A stretch of DNA of 64,000 nucleotides from RGIG5612 sp045546255 (lineage in GTDB: Bacteria > Bacillota > Clostridia > Lachnospirales > Lachnospiraceae), in the NCBI GenBank assembly GCA_045546255.1, contig JAZQCK010000015.1, positions 62,001 through 126,000 of the forward strand, written 5' to 3'. A model generated the notes under the pieces. It was not told the origin of the DNA, made no database searches, and saw only the letters and a program-made list of their open reading frames with translations. Made by a program: the position numbers and the translations under genes. Positions 1 to 8,523 of the stretch are shown piece after piece; position 1 is the first letter of the stretch; every line of letters begins with the position of its first letter.

Positions 1-2
1 TG

Positions 3-56
3 GATAAAACAAAGATCGAGCAGATCCGCCTGAAACTTCAAAAGACAAAAGAATAA
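3..56 (+). CDS. 3' end of an unidentified gene
   Basis: A reading frame open from the left edge gives the C-terminal residues DKTKIEQIRLKLQKTKE and then a TAA stop. It is lysine-rich and probably helical. Too little remains to name a family. The P-type ATPase gene starts 28 bases downstream, so the two may be co-transcribed. Confidence 0.4.
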   Translation, partial: DKTKIEQIRLKLQKTKE

Positions 57-83
57 CACAACATACAAATACAATAGTAACTT

Positions 84-2483
84 ATGAACACAGAATTAGA
101 ACGAAAAATCAATATCGGACTGACAGCTTCAGAGGTCGATGAAAGAATCAAAGCCGGACAGGTGAACGGAGACCTGAATGTTAAGACGAAGTCCTATAAA
201 AAGATTATCTTTGATAATCTGTTTTCTTTATTTAACCTTGTAAACCTGATTTTAGTTATTTGCGTTATTCTGGTCGGCTCCTGGAAGAACGGCCTCTTTT
301 TCCTGGTCGTCATCTGGAACTTCCTTTTAGGCTGTGCTCAGGAAATCCGTGCAAAACGCACGATCGACAAGCTGTCCCTGCTTTCTGCACCCAAGGCTTA
401 TGTTCTTCGCGATGGAGAAGTGAAGGAAATCCAGGTGGCAGATATTGTACTGGGAGATATTACGGAACTGAAGAGTGGACGGCAGATCTGCGCTGATGCA
501 ATTGTTTTAGAAGGCGAATGCCAGGTGAATGAAAGTCTGATCACCGGTGAAAACACGCCGATCCTGAAAAAAGCCGGTGACCATCTGCTTTCAGGAAGCT
601 ATCTGATCGCAGGAAAAGTTCTGGCGGAAGTAGAGCATGTCGGAGCCGATAACTATGTGAACCAGATTACGCTTGGTGCGAAGTATTATAAGAAGCCGAC
701 CTCCATCATCATGAAATCTGTAAAGACGATTGTTCGTGTGATCGCGATTGCATTGATCCCGATAGCAGGCCTTTTAATCTGGAAAAACTTTTTTGCAATC
801 TCACAGCCGGTGAATGAAGCAACCGTAAAGGTTGTTGCGGCAATCTCTGCAATGATCCCAGGAGGGTTGGTTCTTCTGGTCAGTATCGTGCTTGCGGTCA
901 GCGTCATTCGTCTTTCTATGCATAAGACTTTGGTTCAGGATCTGTACTGCGTAGAGAATCTGGCCCGCGTCGATGTCCTTTGTTTGGATAAGACCGGAAC
1001 TATCACAGAGGGCGTTATGAATGTGGAGCAGCTGGTTCCGCTAGACCTTAAATCGGATGTAAAAGAATCTGAAGAGAAACTGAAGAAATTTGTGACTTTA
1101 ATGGACGACGAAAACTCTACGATCGACGCCATCCGGAAATACTTTGATGTCAGCATGAATCCGGCAGAAGGGGCAGGGCATATCCATACGATCCCATTTT
1201 CTTCAGAAGCAAAATGGAGTCTGCTTTATGAAGAAGGAAAAGGCTGCACGATTATGGGTGCTCCGGAATTTGTCTGTCCGGAGAAAGTTTCTGAATATAA
1301 ATTTATTATTGATAACTATACAAAAAGAGCGAAACGTGTGCTGCTTCTTGCAGAGAGCAGCGGCATGCCGTTAAATGAGAACGGCGAGGAAGCTTTAGAC
1401 GGCAAGAAACTGCCGAAAGAGATCACACCGACCGCATTTATTATCATGGGCGATAAGGTCCGTGCGGATGCAAAACAAACGCTGGATTATTTTGTACAGC
1501 AGGAAGTGGAATTAAAGGTCATTTCCGGAGATGCTCCTCAGACAGTTTCCATGGTAGCAGCAGAAGCCGGTCTTAAGGGGTATGACAAATGGATCGATGC
1601 TACAGGGCTGAATGGATATGACGATATCGAAAAAGTAATCGATGATTATACGATTTTCGGACGAGTCACCCCTTATCAGAAGCTGGATATCATCAAAGCT
1701 TTGAAAGCACATGGGCATACGGTAGCTATGACAGGTGATGGAGCAAATGACGTACTTGCATTAAAAGAGGCAGACTGTTCCATTGCGATGCAGTCCGGTT
1801 CGGATGCAGCCAGAAATGTTGCAAATATGGTCATGCTGGATTCCAACTTTGCATCGCTTCCTTTGGTGGTTGCAGAGGGACGTAAGTCAATCAATAACCT
1901 TCAAAGAAGTGCTGCATTATATCTTACGAAAACGACTTATGCGATCATTCTTGCAATTATCTTCCTTTTTGTTGCTTTCGCTTATCCGTTTGAGAATATC
2001 CAGGTTACACTGATCGGAGCGACAACGATCGGACTTCCATCGTTCTTTCTGGCATTAGAACCGAACCATAACAGAATCAAACAGCATTTCTTAAAGAATG
2101 TATTTACACCGGCAATCCCGAGCGGTGTCATGACGGCAGCTGCCATTATGGCTGTTTCGCTGATCGCTCGTTATTCTTTGGGAGCAGATGGGTTGCAGAT
2201 GGATACGATCGCAACGATCACGACACTGATGGCGGGCTTTATCGTTGTCTTCAATATCAGTGGAAAGATGAACAAATGGAAATGGATCTTACTGGCGTTT
2301 ATTATTGTAGTTGCAGCACTTGCAATCACAATCCTGCCGAATGTGTTTGATATTGTGCCGTTAACGGCGCCAATGGTCTGGCTGATCGTAATCACCAGTG
2401 TAGTCTTTCTGGTGATTCATACCGCGATCTTTCGGGGAATCCTCCCGGCGCTGGAACGCAAAAAGGAAATGAAACAACAATAG
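84..2483 (+). CDS. Cation-transporting P-type ATPase
   Basis: A 799-residue P-type ATPase that should move a cation across the membrane using ATP; the ion cannot be read from the sequence. The A-domain loop is TGEN (about residues 154-157) instead of the usual TGES. The phosphorylated aspartate is in DKTGT (about residue 302), and the hinge motif TGDGAND starts near residue 550. Hydrophobic segments occur near residues 40-85, 215-275 and through the last 180 residues, giving the usual membrane layout. There is no N-terminal metal-binding CxxC domain, so a copper or zinc exporter is unlikely. The overall look is that of the Firmicutes Exp7/MgtA-like group. No strong ribosome binding site precedes the ATG. 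A terminator follows the stop. Confidence 0.88.
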   Translation: MNTELERKINIGLTASEVDERIKAGQVNGDLNVKTKSYKKIIFDNLFSLFNLVNLILVICVILVGSWKNGLFFLVVIWNFLLGCAQEIRAKRTIDKLSLLSAPKAYVLRDGEVKEIQVADIVLGDITELKSGRQICADAIVLEGECQVNESLITGENTPILKKAGDHLLSGSYLIAGKVLAEVEHVGADNYVNQITLGAKYYKKPTSIIMKSVKTIVRVIAIALIPIAGLLIWKNFFAISQPVNEATVKVVAAISAMIPGGLVLLVSIVLAVSVIRLSMHKTLVQDLYCVENLARVDVLCLDKTGTITEGVMNVEQLVPLDLKSDVKESEEKLKKFVTLMDDENSTIDAIRKYFDVSMNPAEGAGHIHTIPFSSEAKWSLLYEEGKGCTIMGAPEFVCPEKVSEYKFIIDNYTKRAKRVLLLAESSGMPLNENGEEALDGKKLPKEITPTAFIIMGDKVRADAKQTLDYFVQQEVELKVISGDAPQTVSMVAAEAGLKGYDKWIDATGLNGYDDIEKVIDDYTIFGRVTPYQKLDIIKALKAHGHTVAMTGDGANDVLALKEADCSIAMQSGSDAARNVANMVMLDSNFASLPLVVAEGRKSINNLQRSAALYLTKTTYAIILAIIFLFVAFAYPFENIQVTLIGATTIGLPSFFLALEPNHNRIKQHFLKNVFTPAIPSGVMTAAAIMAVSLIARYSLGADGLQMDTIATITTLMAGFIVVFNISGKMNKWKWILLAFIIVVAALAITILPNVFDIVPLTAPMVWLIVITSVVFLVIHTAIFRGILPALERKKEMKQQ

Positions 2484-2485
2484 AG

Positions 2486-2516
2486 AAAAGGAACTGCCGA
2501 CAGCGGTTCCTTTTTT
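2486..2516 (+). terminator. Rho-independent terminator after the P-type ATPase
   Basis: A GC-containing stem (AAGGAACTGC pairing with GCGGTTCCTT) with a short loop is followed by a run of T. It ends the P-type ATPase transcript and may also serve the opposing gene that ends at 2544. Confidence 0.75.
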
Positions 2517-2543
2517 GATACTTGTTTATTGCTGAATCTTTTA

Positions 2544-3008
2544 TTATCTAAGTGGAGCGCCGCATCCTTTGCAGAAGTTTGCGGCCGCATCATTTTTCTG
2601 CCCGCAGCTAGTGCAGAACACAACTGCCGGATCCGGCTGAACTTTGGCTTGAGGAGCCGCCGGCGCAGGCTGAGGTGCCCCGATCGGCATCCCTTGTTCC
2701 AAATATTGGAAGAGCAGGGTGACGTTGCTCTTGTTCTTTCCGTAGTCGACCAGCTGTGTTGGCATTCCGCATTCAGATAAAATGTGAATATGCGTGCTGT
2801 TTCCCTGTGGAGTCAAAGTGATCGTGATCTTTTCACCATAGGAAGCAAAGCTCATTCCATGATGAATACGGAACCAGACACCGTTGCCCTGTGGGTTTTC
2901 AGATTTTAACTCCATATTTAAGCCGGCCTGTGCAATATTTCTGCATTTGTCCGCAAAGAAATTGATATTAGCCGGATAAATGTTTTGACCATCTGCCTTT
3001 TTTGCCAT
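2544..3008 (-). CDS. Zinc-ribbon protein of unknown function
   Basis: A 154-residue soluble protein. The first 110 residues form a beta-rich domain containing IHHGMSFASYGEKITITL and an IHILSECG segment. A proline/alanine/glutamine linker follows, then a C-terminal zinc ribbon with two CxxC knuckles (CTSCGQKND and CKGCGAPL). This layout is common in uncharacterised Clostridia proteins. The function cannot be assigned. The start is supported by an AAGGAGG-type ribosome binding site just upstream on the minus strand. It is transcribed divergently from the YbaK gene. Confidence 0.72.
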   Translation of the reverse strand: MAKKADGQNIYPANINFFADKCRNIAQAGLNMELKSENPQGNGVWFRIHHGMSFASYGEKITITLTPQGNSTHIHILSECGMPTQLVDYGKNKSNVTLLFQYLEQGMPIGAPQPAPAAPQAKVQPDPAVVFCTSCGQKNDAAANFCKGCGAPLR

Positions 3009-3155
3009 AGTTACCTCCTTTTCCTACTACACCTTCGTTTCACATATATTTATCATAACAGATTCTTTTTTTGAATTCCATGCCTGCATGAGGCTGGTTC
3101 GTGTATAATACTTTTTGGGATGTGGATTCATAAAAGAGATAGGAAGACAAAAACA

Positions 3156-3650
3156 ATGGGTAAGAAAAAGGAAACAGAAAAAACAAACGTAATGCGGGTG
3201 TTGGATCAGAAAAAAATCCCATATAAAGAGTACTGTTTTGTGGAGGCTGGTGTGGAAACGACGACGAATGGGGTAGAGGTTGCTCATCTGTTGGGAGAGG
3301 ATCCGGATCGGGTTTTTAAAACGCTTGTGACAATCGGAAAGACGAAACAACACTACGTCTTTATGGTCCCTGTCGCAGAGGAACTGGATCTGAAAAAAGC
3401 GGCAGCAGCTGTTTCGGAAAAATCCATTGAAATGATTCCGCAAAAAGAGCTGCTTCCTTTAACAGGATATATACACGGCGGATGTTCTCCAATCGGAATG
3501 AAAAAACAGTTTCCGACTGTGATCCATGAATCGGCATCAAACTATGAAACCATCTTTTTCAGTGCCGGCAAAGTTGGCTATCAGGTGGAACTGGCGGCAA
3601 AAGATCTGGAGAAAGTCATCAAGCTGTCGTATGTGGACATTATTAAATAG
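3156..3650 (+). CDS. ybaK: YbaK/EbsC-type aminoacyl-tRNA deacylase
   Basis: A 164-residue member of the YbaK/ProX editing family, which removes wrongly attached amino acids (typically Cys from tRNA-Pro). Family marks include the N-terminal LDQKKIPYKEY stretch, the RVFKTLV strand, the KKAAAAVSEKSIEMIP helix region and the HGGCSPIGMKKQFPTV active-site loop. The ATG at 3156 follows AGGAAG at suitable spacing and gives the usual family length; an in-frame ATG at 3120 would add 12 atypical residues. It stands alone between the divergent zinc-ribbon gene and ychF. Confidence 0.88.
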   Translation: MGKKKETEKTNVMRVLDQKKIPYKEYCFVEAGVETTTNGVEVAHLLGEDPDRVFKTLVTIGKTKQHYVFMVPVAEELDLKKAAAAVSEKSIEMIPQKELLPLTGYIHGGCSPIGMKKQFPTVIHESASNYETIFFSAGKVGYQVELAAKDLEKVIKLSYVDIIK

Positions 3651-3680
3651 GGTAGGAGCTTCCTTTGAAAAATCAAACTC

Positions 3681-3709
3681 TTGAGAGAAAAGCGCACGAA
3701 TGGTATACT
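3681..3709 (+). promoter_or_regulatory. Sigma-A type promoter of ychF
   Basis: TTGAGA at 3681-3686 and TATACT at 3704-3709 are separated by 17 bases, about 70 bases upstream of ychF. This is a near-consensus vegetative promoter, which may also read through into lgt. Confidence 0.7.
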
Positions 3710-3780
3710 TACAAAGTTGCATAGGGCTCTTTTTTATTGGAGCGTTACGTGAGCGAATAACTGAAAGGGAGTTTAAATAA

Positions 3781-4875
3781 ATGAAACTAGGTATCGTAGG
3801 ACTTCCGAATGTAGGAAAAAGTACATTGTTTAATGCCTTGACGAAGGCGGGTGCCGAGAGTGCGAACTATCCGTTCTGTACGATCGATTCGAATATTGGT
3901 ATCGCTTTCGTGCCGGATCCGCGTCTTAAGGTGTTGGGTGATTTTTATAATACCCAGAAGATCGTACCGGCAACGGTTGAGTTTGTGGATATCGCTGGCT
4001 TGGTAAAAGGCGCGTCTAAAGGCGAAGGCCTCGGAAACCAGTTCCTTGCAAATATCCGTGAGGTGGATGCGATCGTTCATGTGGTTCGCTGCTTTGAAGA
4101 TGCCAATGTTGTTCATGTAGACGGCAGCGTCGACCCGGTCCGGGATATAGAAACGATCAACCTGGAACTTATTTTCTCTGATATTGAGATTCTGGAAAGA
4201 AGAATTGCAAAGACTGCCCGTGGCGCAAGAAACGATAAAGCACTTGCAGAAGAGCTGGCACTTTTGGAAAAAATCAAAGCACATTTGGAACAGGGACAGC
4301 TTGCAAAGACCTTGGAACTTACAGAGGATGAGGCGGAACTTGCCAAAACATTTAATCTTTTAACGGATAAACCGGTGATCTATGCAGCCAACGTTTCAGA
4401 AGACGATCTTGCAGATGACGGGGCATCGAATCCGTTTGTTCAGCAGGTGCGCGAATATGCTGCAAATGAAAAATCAGAGGTCTTTGTCGTTTCTGCAAAG
4501 ATGGAAGCAGAGCTTTCCGAACTGGATGATGAAGAAAAAGCATTATTCCTCGAAGACATGGGTCTTTCGGAATCCTGCCTGGATAAGTTGATCAAAGCAA
4601 GCTATTCGATCTTAGGACTTACCAGTTTCCTGACAGCTGGCGAAAAAGAAGTGCGTGCTTGGACGATCACGAAAGGCATGAAGGCACCTCAGGCAGCCGG
4701 TAAGATCCACACGGATTTTGAAAAAGGATTTATTAAAGCGGAAGTCGTGAACTATGACGACCTGATCTCTTTGGGCTCTTATGCGGCTGCAAGAGAGAAG
4801 GGGCTTATCCGTATGGAAGGCAAAGATTATGTGGTTCAGGATAACGATATCATCGTATTCCGCTTTAATGTATAA
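3781..4875 (+). CDS. ychF: YchF/Obg-family ATPase
   Basis: A 364-residue P-loop protein of the Obg family that prefers ATP and associates with the ribosome. Visible features are the P-loop GLPNVGKSTLFNALT at the N-terminus, switch motif DIAGLVKGASKGEGLGN, a NVSE sequence where GTPases have NKxD (fits ATP use), a coiled-coil insertion around residues 135-190, and a C-terminal TGS domain ending in NDIIVFRFNV. Length matches the family. It has its own promoter, and lgt starts only 19 bases after its stop. Confidence 0.96.
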   Translation: MKLGIVGLPNVGKSTLFNALTKAGAESANYPFCTIDSNIGIAFVPDPRLKVLGDFYNTQKIVPATVEFVDIAGLVKGASKGEGLGNQFLANIREVDAIVHVVRCFEDANVVHVDGSVDPVRDIETINLELIFSDIEILERRIAKTARGARNDKALAEELALLEKIKAHLEQGQLAKTLELTEDEAELAKTFNLLTDKPVIYAANVSEDDLADDGASNPFVQQVREYAANEKSEVFVVSAKMEAELSELDDEEKALFLEDMGLSESCLDKLIKASYSILGLTSFLTAGEKEVRAWTITKGMKAPQAAGKIHTDFEKGFIKAEVVNYDDLISLGSYAAAREKGLIRMEGKDYVVQDNDIIVFRFNV

Positions 4876-4894
4876 AATAGTTTAGGAGCAGAAC

Positions 4895-6043
4895 ATGGAG
4901 TCAGTACCAAGTATTATCTTCCCTCATTTAGGGATTGAAATTGGATATTTTCCGACCAGCTTTTCCATAGGGAAATTCAGCATTGCCTTTTACGGCGTGA
5001 TCATTGCAATTGCAATGATCGTTGCAGTTCTTGTAATTTTAAAACTTGCAAAGAAGACCAATCAGTCTACGGATAACTATATTGATCTTGCAATTGTTGT
5101 TATCATCTTCGGCATCATCGGGGCAAGGATCTATTATGTCTTGTTTAGTCTGGATTATTATTCGGCAAACCCGGGACAGATCTTTAACATCCGTGGCGGT
5201 GGACTTGCAATCTATGGCGGCCTGATCGCAGCCTTTATTGCCGGATACATAACCTGCAGGATAAAGAAGATAAAATTCCTTCGCGTCGTAGATACAGCAA
5301 TGCCGGGTGTCGTCCTGGCACAGGCAATCGGGCGCTGGGCAAATTTCGTAAACCGTGAAGCATTCGGCGAGTATACCGATTCCCTCTTTGCAATGCAGCT
5401 TCGTTTTTCAGAAGTGAATACGGATAATGTTACAGAGCTCATGCGTCAGAATATGGTGCAGGCCAACAACGTGAATTATATTCAGGTATCTCCGACCTTC
5501 CTTTATGAATCGATCTGGTGTCTGGTTGTCTTTATCCTGATCATGATCTTCCGCAAGTATCAGCGGTATAATGGCGAGGTCGCATTATGGTATATCGGAG
5601 GATATGCGCTGGGACGCGCATGGATCGAAGGCCTTCGCACCGATGCGCTCTACATTGGACATACCAACATTCCGGTCTCACAGCTTCTTTCTATCGGACT
5701 TGTTGCAGGCGCGCTTGCCATTCTCCTGATCAACCGGATCCGGATAGCAAGAAAGACTTGGGAGCCTGAATTTACTCTGGTCCTTCCAGATGGTGCACCG
5801 GGAACAGCTGCGTATTCAGAAAAACTGAAGGCTGATAAAAAAGCGGCCAAGGCCGAAAAGTATAAAGAAGAGCATGGAGAAGAGAAGAAGAATGCTTCGA
5901 AGTGGGAGACTTATACTGTAAAGAAGGATGATGCAGAGAATACTGAAACTGAAATGGATCAAGAAGTGAGCGATGTAACAGAATCTGATACTTCAGAGAT
6001 CTCTGAAAACGAAGTCGAAGAAAATACAGGCGACAAAGAATAA
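4895..6043 (+). CDS. lgt: Prolipoprotein diacylglyceryl transferase with a long charged tail
   Basis: Membrane enzyme that transfers diacylglycerol from phosphatidylglycerol to the lipobox cysteine of prelipoproteins. The conserved Lgt signature GRWANFVNREAFG and the GGLAIYGGLIA segment are present, with several transmembrane helices across the first 285 residues. The last 95 or so residues are an unusual extension, first lysine/glutamate-rich and then strongly acidic. This makes the protein 382 residues, against roughly 260-300 for most Lgt proteins. A GGAG site precedes the ATG. The lipoprotein encoded at 10066 could be a substrate. Confidence 0.94.
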   Translation: MESVPSIIFPHLGIEIGYFPTSFSIGKFSIAFYGVIIAIAMIVAVLVILKLAKKTNQSTDNYIDLAIVVIIFGIIGARIYYVLFSLDYYSANPGQIFNIRGGGLAIYGGLIAAFIAGYITCRIKKIKFLRVVDTAMPGVVLAQAIGRWANFVNREAFGEYTDSLFAMQLRFSEVNTDNVTELMRQNMVQANNVNYIQVSPTFLYESIWCLVVFILIMIFRKYQRYNGEVALWYIGGYALGRAWIEGLRTDALYIGHTNIPVSQLLSIGLVAGALAILLINRIRIARKTWEPEFTLVLPDGAPGTAAYSEKLKADKKAAKAEKYKEEHGEEKKNASKWETYTVKKDDAENTETEMDQEVSDVTESDTSEISENEVEENTGDKE

Positions 6044-6087
6044 AACTGTGCTATAATCATTCTATAAATAGAAAGATAAGGGGTGAG

Positions 6088-6708
6088 ATGATGAACAGAG
6101 TCATTACGATTGGTAGAGAGTTTGGATCCGGTGGAAGAGAGCTTGGCGTTCGCCTGGCGGATGCGCTTGGATTTGAATATTACGATAAGGAAATCGTTAC
6201 TGCAATTGTCAACCATACAGACCTTGCAGAAGGGTTCGTAAAAGAAGTCGTCGAAGGAAAATCCCATCGTTTCTTCCCGATCAGCATCGGACAGACGATG
6301 AATATTAATGTGGATTATCAGATCCATCAGATGCAGTCCATTATCAAGGCTCAGACAGAAACAATCAAAGAGATGGCACTGAAATCCAACTGCGTGATCG
6401 TCGGACGCTGCGGAGATTATATCTTAAAAGACCTGCGCGACGAGGGAAAGATCGAACTATTCAGGCTCTTTGTTTATGCAGATCCGGAAAGCCGCTTGAA
6501 ACGCTGCATCGAAAGAGCACCGGAAGGCGAGAACCTTTCTGAAAAAGAACTGGAAAAGCAGATCAAGCGGATCAATAAAGAGCGTGCTTCCTATTATGAA
6601 GACTACACCCTTCAGAAGTGGGGCGATAAAGCAAACTATGATATCTGCCTTAACACTTCTTTTATGAATATCGAAGCAATGGTGCCGCATCTGGCAAAAC
6701 TGTTCTAG
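6088..6708 (+). CDS. Cytidylate kinase-like protein
   Basis: A 206-residue nucleotide-binding protein of the cytidylate-kinase-like family, common in Clostridia. It begins with the P-loop-type motif GREFGSGGRELG and contains VIVGRCGDYIL and a lid-like region rich in Arg and Lys (KQIKRINKERASYYEDY). True cytidylate kinase (Cmk) is a different, related family, so the substrate is uncertain. TATAAT at 6052-6057 may be its own -10 element. A terminator follows the stop. Confidence 0.8.
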   Translation: MMNRVITIGREFGSGGRELGVRLADALGFEYYDKEIVTAIVNHTDLAEGFVKEVVEGKSHRFFPISIGQTMNINVDYQIHQMQSIIKAQTETIKEMALKSNCVIVGRCGDYILKDLRDEGKIELFRLFVYADPESRLKRCIERAPEGENLSEKELEKQIKRINKERASYYEDYTLQKWGDKANYDICLNTSFMNIEAMVPHLAKLF

Positions 6709-6737
6709 TCAGAAATCAACATAATAATAAGTCAAAT

Positions 6738-6761
6738 AAAACCGGGAATCCTCCCGGTTTT
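6738..6761. terminator. Terminator after the cytidylate kinase-like gene
   Basis: The perfect stem AAAACCGGGA / TCCCGGTTTT has T-rich flanks on both sides, so it could stop transcription from either direction. Confidence 0.75.
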
Positions 6762-6849
6762 AATAATTACGTAATAAATATTTAAAACCTGCGTAATTGT
6801 ATTTCGCTTTTTCCTCTTCTATAATTACAGCGTATTCATCCTCAATCAC
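6760..6849 (-). CDS. Possible 29-residue small protein (doubtful)
   Basis: On the minus strand a GGGAGG sequence lies 7 bases before a GTG that opens a 29-codon frame rich in Glu, Lys and Tyr (ends AGFKYLLRNY), stopping just inside the bidirectional terminator. It overlaps the plus-strand promoter of the next gene. No promoter for it was found and no family is recognised. It may be a chance frame. Confidence 0.2.
   Translation of the reverse strand: MIEDEYAVIIEEEKAKYNYAGFKYLLRNY
6797..6825 (+). promoter_or_regulatory. Promoter of the dockerin-glucosaminidase gene
   Basis: TTGTAT at 6797-6802 and a perfect TATAAT at 6820-6825 are 17 bases apart. Transcription would start near 6832, leaving a leader of about 50 bases with no clear ribosome binding site before ATG 6883. 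Confidence 0.65.
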
Positions 6850-6882
6850 TTGAATGCCTCCCAGCGACACGTGATTTCTGAG

Positions 6883-8517
6883 ATGAAGAATACAAAAACA
6901 AAATCAAAATACATACCGATGATTATTTTAAGCGTGCTATTATTTATAGCAGTGCTTTTTGTATGCTTCTTTTTACCTGACGTCACCTACGGTGCTGAGA
7001 ACGGCTATGTCAATGCGAGCGGTCTGAATGTTCGCACAAAGCCGACCACCTCCGGTTCCCAGATCGTCGGGTCCCTTTCCTATGAGACAGTAACGATTCT
7101 CGGAAGAGAAACAGATTCTTCCGGAAATCTCTGGTATAAGATCAGCTATAATGGCGGAGAGTATTATATCTTTGGCTCTTATGTTACGCTGCTTGGCTCT
7201 TCCGATTCCGGAAGTTCACAGCAGATCGTATCAGGTGATTATGGCAGCTTTGAAGATCAGCTTGCCAGATTCCCTCAAAGCTACAGGAGTCTTCTCCAAA
7301 ATATCCACAGCGTTTATCCGAATTATATTTTCCAGGCAGACTATATCAATATGAGTTTTGATGAGGCTGTCTATCAGGAGACTCTCGATCACAGAAAATT
7401 GGTCAGCTTAGATAGCGATGGTGTTTCCTGGAGATCATTGGATCCGTCCTGCTATAACCGCAGCACCGGTAAATGGAATACCTATTCCGGAAACTGGACG
7501 GATGCAGGAATTGATGTCATTGAATACTACATGGACCCGCGGAATTTTCTTACAACGCGTTACATGTTTATGTTTGTGCAGCAGACCTATACAGGTGCTG
7601 AGAGCAGGAGCGGAGTAGAAAACATTGCTGCTGGCTCCTTCCTTGCAGGTAACTATACAGACTCCACCGGTACGCATAGCTACATTGATACCATTATGCA
7701 GGTCGCAGAAGAGTCTCATGTCAGCCCGTATGTTATTGCAGCAACTCTTAGAATCGAACAGCCCACCAGCGGAAACTCGCCTTTGATCGACGGCTCTTAT
7801 GGATATTATAACTTCTTCAACTTCGCAGCCAGCGGATCGGATGTGATCGGAAACGGTATTGCTTATGCCAAGAAACAGGGCTGGAATACGGTTTATAAAT
7901 CCATCCTTGGCGGTGCGCAAGGCTATTACAATGGTTATCTGAAGTATGGTCAGGATACATACTTCTATAAAGATTACAACGTGATTAACGGAAACTTCGA
8001 TCATCAGTATGCACAGGGCGCATATGATCCAATCGGAAGTGCATCCTTCCTTCGTAATGCAATTGGAGGCGATACGAATGCGTCTGTCGTTCTCCGTATT
8101 CCTGTTTATACAACGATGCCGGCAGATCCTCCGGGATTCCCGCCGGAAACCAATCAGCTGAATGCCCGTTACAATGCAGACGGCAGCGTCATCGCAAGAA
8201 AGACAGCAACCATCAATACTGCAGATCAAATCGGCGGCAGTGGTACTACACCTGCTGGCAGTGGCCAGGATGTGGCAGAGGAGCCAAAACAAGATCCTGT
8301 TACAGGCGGAAGTGGATCTTCACCGAAGTATACATCCGGCGATGCGAATGGCGATGGTAAGATCTCTGCACTGGACTATGTCGCGGTCAAGAATCATATC
8401 TTAGGTAAGAAAACAATCACAGATGCTGACAAGCTGAAAGCTGCTGATGCCAACGGCGACGGTAAGATTTCAGCCCTCGATTACGTCAGGATCAAAAATA
8501 CAATATTAGGAAGATAA
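6883..8517 (+). CDS. Secreted SH3 / N-acetylglucosaminidase protein with C-terminal dockerin
   Basis: A secreted cell-wall hydrolase of about 544 residues. In order: a signal peptide or membrane anchor ending near DVTYGAE; a bacterial SH3 domain (ASGLNVRTKP to FGSYVTLL, about residues 40-110); a GH73-like glucosaminidase domain typical of Clostridia (about residues 125-410, with Glu in ATLRIEQPTSG and the YGYYNFFNF segment); a linker; and a type I dockerin with two calcium-binding repeats, each with the core DANGDGKISALDYV. ATG 6883 leads straight into the signal peptide; an in-frame TTG at 6850 is possible, but neither has a good ribosome binding site. The next gene, a surface protein, starts 6 bases after the stop. 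Confidence 0.85.
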   Translation: MKNTKTKSKYIPMIILSVLLFIAVLFVCFFLPDVTYGAENGYVNASGLNVRTKPTTSGSQIVGSLSYETVTILGRETDSSGNLWYKISYNGGEYYIFGSYVTLLGSSDSGSSQQIVSGDYGSFEDQLARFPQSYRSLLQNIHSVYPNYIFQADYINMSFDEAVYQETLDHRKLVSLDSDGVSWRSLDPSCYNRSTGKWNTYSGNWTDAGIDVIEYYMDPRNFLTTRYMFMFVQQTYTGAESRSGVENIAAGSFLAGNYTDSTGTHSYIDTIMQVAEESHVSPYVIAATLRIEQPTSGNSPLIDGSYGYYNFFNFAASGSDVIGNGIAYAKKQGWNTVYKSILGGAQGYYNGYLKYGQDTYFYKDYNVINGNFDHQYAQGAYDPIGSASFLRNAIGGDTNASVVLRIPVYTTMPADPPGFPPETNQLNARYNADGSVIARKTATINTADQIGGSGTTPAGSGQDVAEEPKQDPVTGGSGSSPKYTSGDANGDGKISALDYVAVKNHILGKKTITDADKLKAADANGDGKISALDYVRIKNTILGR

Positions 8518-8523
8518 TTATTC

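Noticed and set aside
7435..8292. Minus-strand frame of 285 codons inside the glucosaminidase gene
   Set aside because: It is a shadow of a gene with clear domains; the composition is rich in Cys and Ile with no family marks.
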